From Methanobacterium alkalithermotolerans (lineage in GTDB: Archaea > Methanobacteriota > Methanobacteria > Methanobacteriales > Methanobacteriaceae): DNA of 64,000 nucleotides. Positions 63,260 through 64,000 of this stretch are shown here, in pieces. The notes under the pieces were generated by a model. That model was not told where the DNA came from. It saw nothing but the letters and a program-made list of their open reading frames with translations, and made no database searches. The translations under genes and the position numbers were made by a program. The stretch is taken from the NCBI RefSeq assembly GCF_018141185.1, contig NZ_CP058560.1, forward strand, positions 2,003,501 to 2,067,500, given 5' to 3'. Position 1 is the first letter of the stretch, and every line of letters begins with the position of its first letter.

Positions 63260-63973
63260 CTAAAAATCAGCAATCATCTCTTTTAGTTCTCTAACTGCAC
63301 TTCTATGGATTTTTCCTGAGTTTCTATCTCCACCAGTACAGGCAGCTCCTCTTATACCTACCACATCGCATCCTATGTCATACAATGGTTTTAATTGCTC
63401 TTTTTTTACAGAACCGGCCAGTGCGGACTTTAAACCGTAATCGTGAATTTCACTTACAAATTTCTGCAACTGGTCCATATCCATAAAATCAAGGAGTGTT
63501 TTACCGTCCTTTACCGCAGTATCCACCATGGCCAAATCTGCTCCTGAATCTGCTGCGACTTTAGGAATTTCCATAGGATCCACTGCACCCACCCTATGGG
63601 CATCGGCATAACCAGAAGCCACCACCACTGCTTGGGGACTATTTTTTCTTATGGTCTTTACCACATTCTCCATTACTTCCAGTGCTTCATCATAGTTGGA
63701 GGTACCATAAAGACCTACTTTAATGTAATCTGCTCCTGAAACGAGAGCCCCCATGGCAGCTAATGAAACAGTGCCTGGCTTATAGGGAACATCTCCCAGA
63801 GTGGCACTAACCATCATATCTTCGGGGGTCATTTCTCTAACTTCTTGAATTATCCAGGGGAAATTAGCACCTAATGATCCTTCCTTTGGATTTTTAACGT
63901 CAATTATATCTGCACCGCCTTCAATGGCTTCCAGTGCTTCTTGGGTATTAATGGGACTTATCAGTAGAAGCAA
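63260..63973 (-). CDS. mfnB: (5-formylfuran-3-yl)methyl phosphate synthase
   Basis: First enzyme of the furan branch of methanofuran synthesis; condenses two glyceraldehyde-3-phosphates. 237-residue TIM barrel with the Schiff-base lysine in IIDVKNPKEGSLGANFP (K27), DYIKVGLYG and AMVDTAVKDG. The start is TTG, 63973, supported by GGAGGA eight bases upstream; an ATG a few bases earlier is out of frame. Confirms a methanogen. Confidence 0.95.
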   Translation of the reverse strand: MLLLISPINTQEALEAIEGGADIIDVKNPKEGSLGANFPWIIQEVREMTPEDMMVSATLGDVPYKPGTVSLAAMGALVSGADYIKVGLYGTSNYDEALEVMENVVKTIRKNSPQAVVVASGYADAHRVGAVDPMEIPKVAADSGADLAMVDTAVKDGKTLLDFMDMDQLQKFVSEIHDYGLKSALAGSVKKEQLKPLYDIGCDVVGIRGAACTGGDRNSGKIHRSAVRELKEMIADF

Positions 63974-64000
63974 TTCATATTCCTCCTCTTTTATAGAAAA

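Overview
The window is chromosomal DNA from a pseudomurein-walled, hydrogenotrophic methanogen of the order Methanobacteriales, most likely Methanobacterium or a close relative. The evidence is a secreted protein with pseudomurein-binding repeats, the methyl-coenzyme M reductase activation ATPase (component A2), the methanofuran enzyme MfnB, F420-linked enzymes (FprA, an FrhB-like subunit), archaeosine tRNA transglycosylase, archaeal NAC, SRP19, TATA-type promoters and GGTGAT-type ribosome binding sites. The DNA is AT-rich and densely coding. I saw no rRNA, tRNA, CRISPR array, insertion sequence or integrase.

Layout. 1-10 kb is partly accessory: a 5'-truncated GAF histidine kinase, a DEAD-box helicase, a two-gene surface operon (zinc-finger lipoprotein-like protein plus a large pseudomurein-binding protein with an M14-like zinc peptidase domain), a CDGSH iron-sulfur protein, an ArsR-type regulator, an MTH865-like protein and a drug-efflux MFS transporter. 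10-15 kb is a tightly overlapped operon, pdxT plus a split archaeal glutamate synthase, whose fourth subunit is an FrhB-like F420 protein with its domains in circularly permuted order; a GGAA-N6-TTCC site matching the NrpR nitrogen operator abuts its TATA box. 15-20 kb holds malate dehydrogenase, HEAT and TPR proteins and a LeuB/AksF-type dehydrogenase. 19.5-27.4 kb is a long leftward cluster: tgtA, NAC, a CpdA/Icc-like metallophosphoesterase, an NYN-domain nuclease, a membrane-anchored protein with two nucleotidyl-cyclase-like domains, a small membrane protein, argJ and argB.

27.7-33.3 kb has an MnmC2-like methyltransferase followed by glycosyltransferases and a SAM methyltransferase (surface glycan genes). 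33-42.6 kb is housekeeping: glmS, purS, purQ, cobA, hemD, srp19, a DHH exonuclease, a winged-helix regulator, an ACT protein and a phenylacetate-CoA ligase. 42.8-48.5 kb is an oxygen-defence island: superoxide dismutase, peroxiredoxin, ferritin, F420H2 oxidase FprA, three tandem rubredoxins (two of them easily missed), a DUF4389 membrane protein, a universal stress protein and a flavin reductase. 48.5-54 kb carries atwA, nadM, moaE, an HD hydrolase, ubiX and cbiT. 54-57.3 kb holds a P-type ATPase and a tiny stand-alone pseudomurein-binding-repeat-like protein. 57.7-60.9 kb is a [NiFe] hydrogenase operon with ferredoxin and V4R-like subunits, closed by a strong hairpin terminator. The end has a mobA gene without a canonical start codon, guaB and mfnB.

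The strongest candidates for something new are the permuted FrhB subunit in the glutamate synthase operon, the cyclase-like/NYN nuclease/phosphodiesterase-like cluster, and the hydrogenase with a V4R-like partner.
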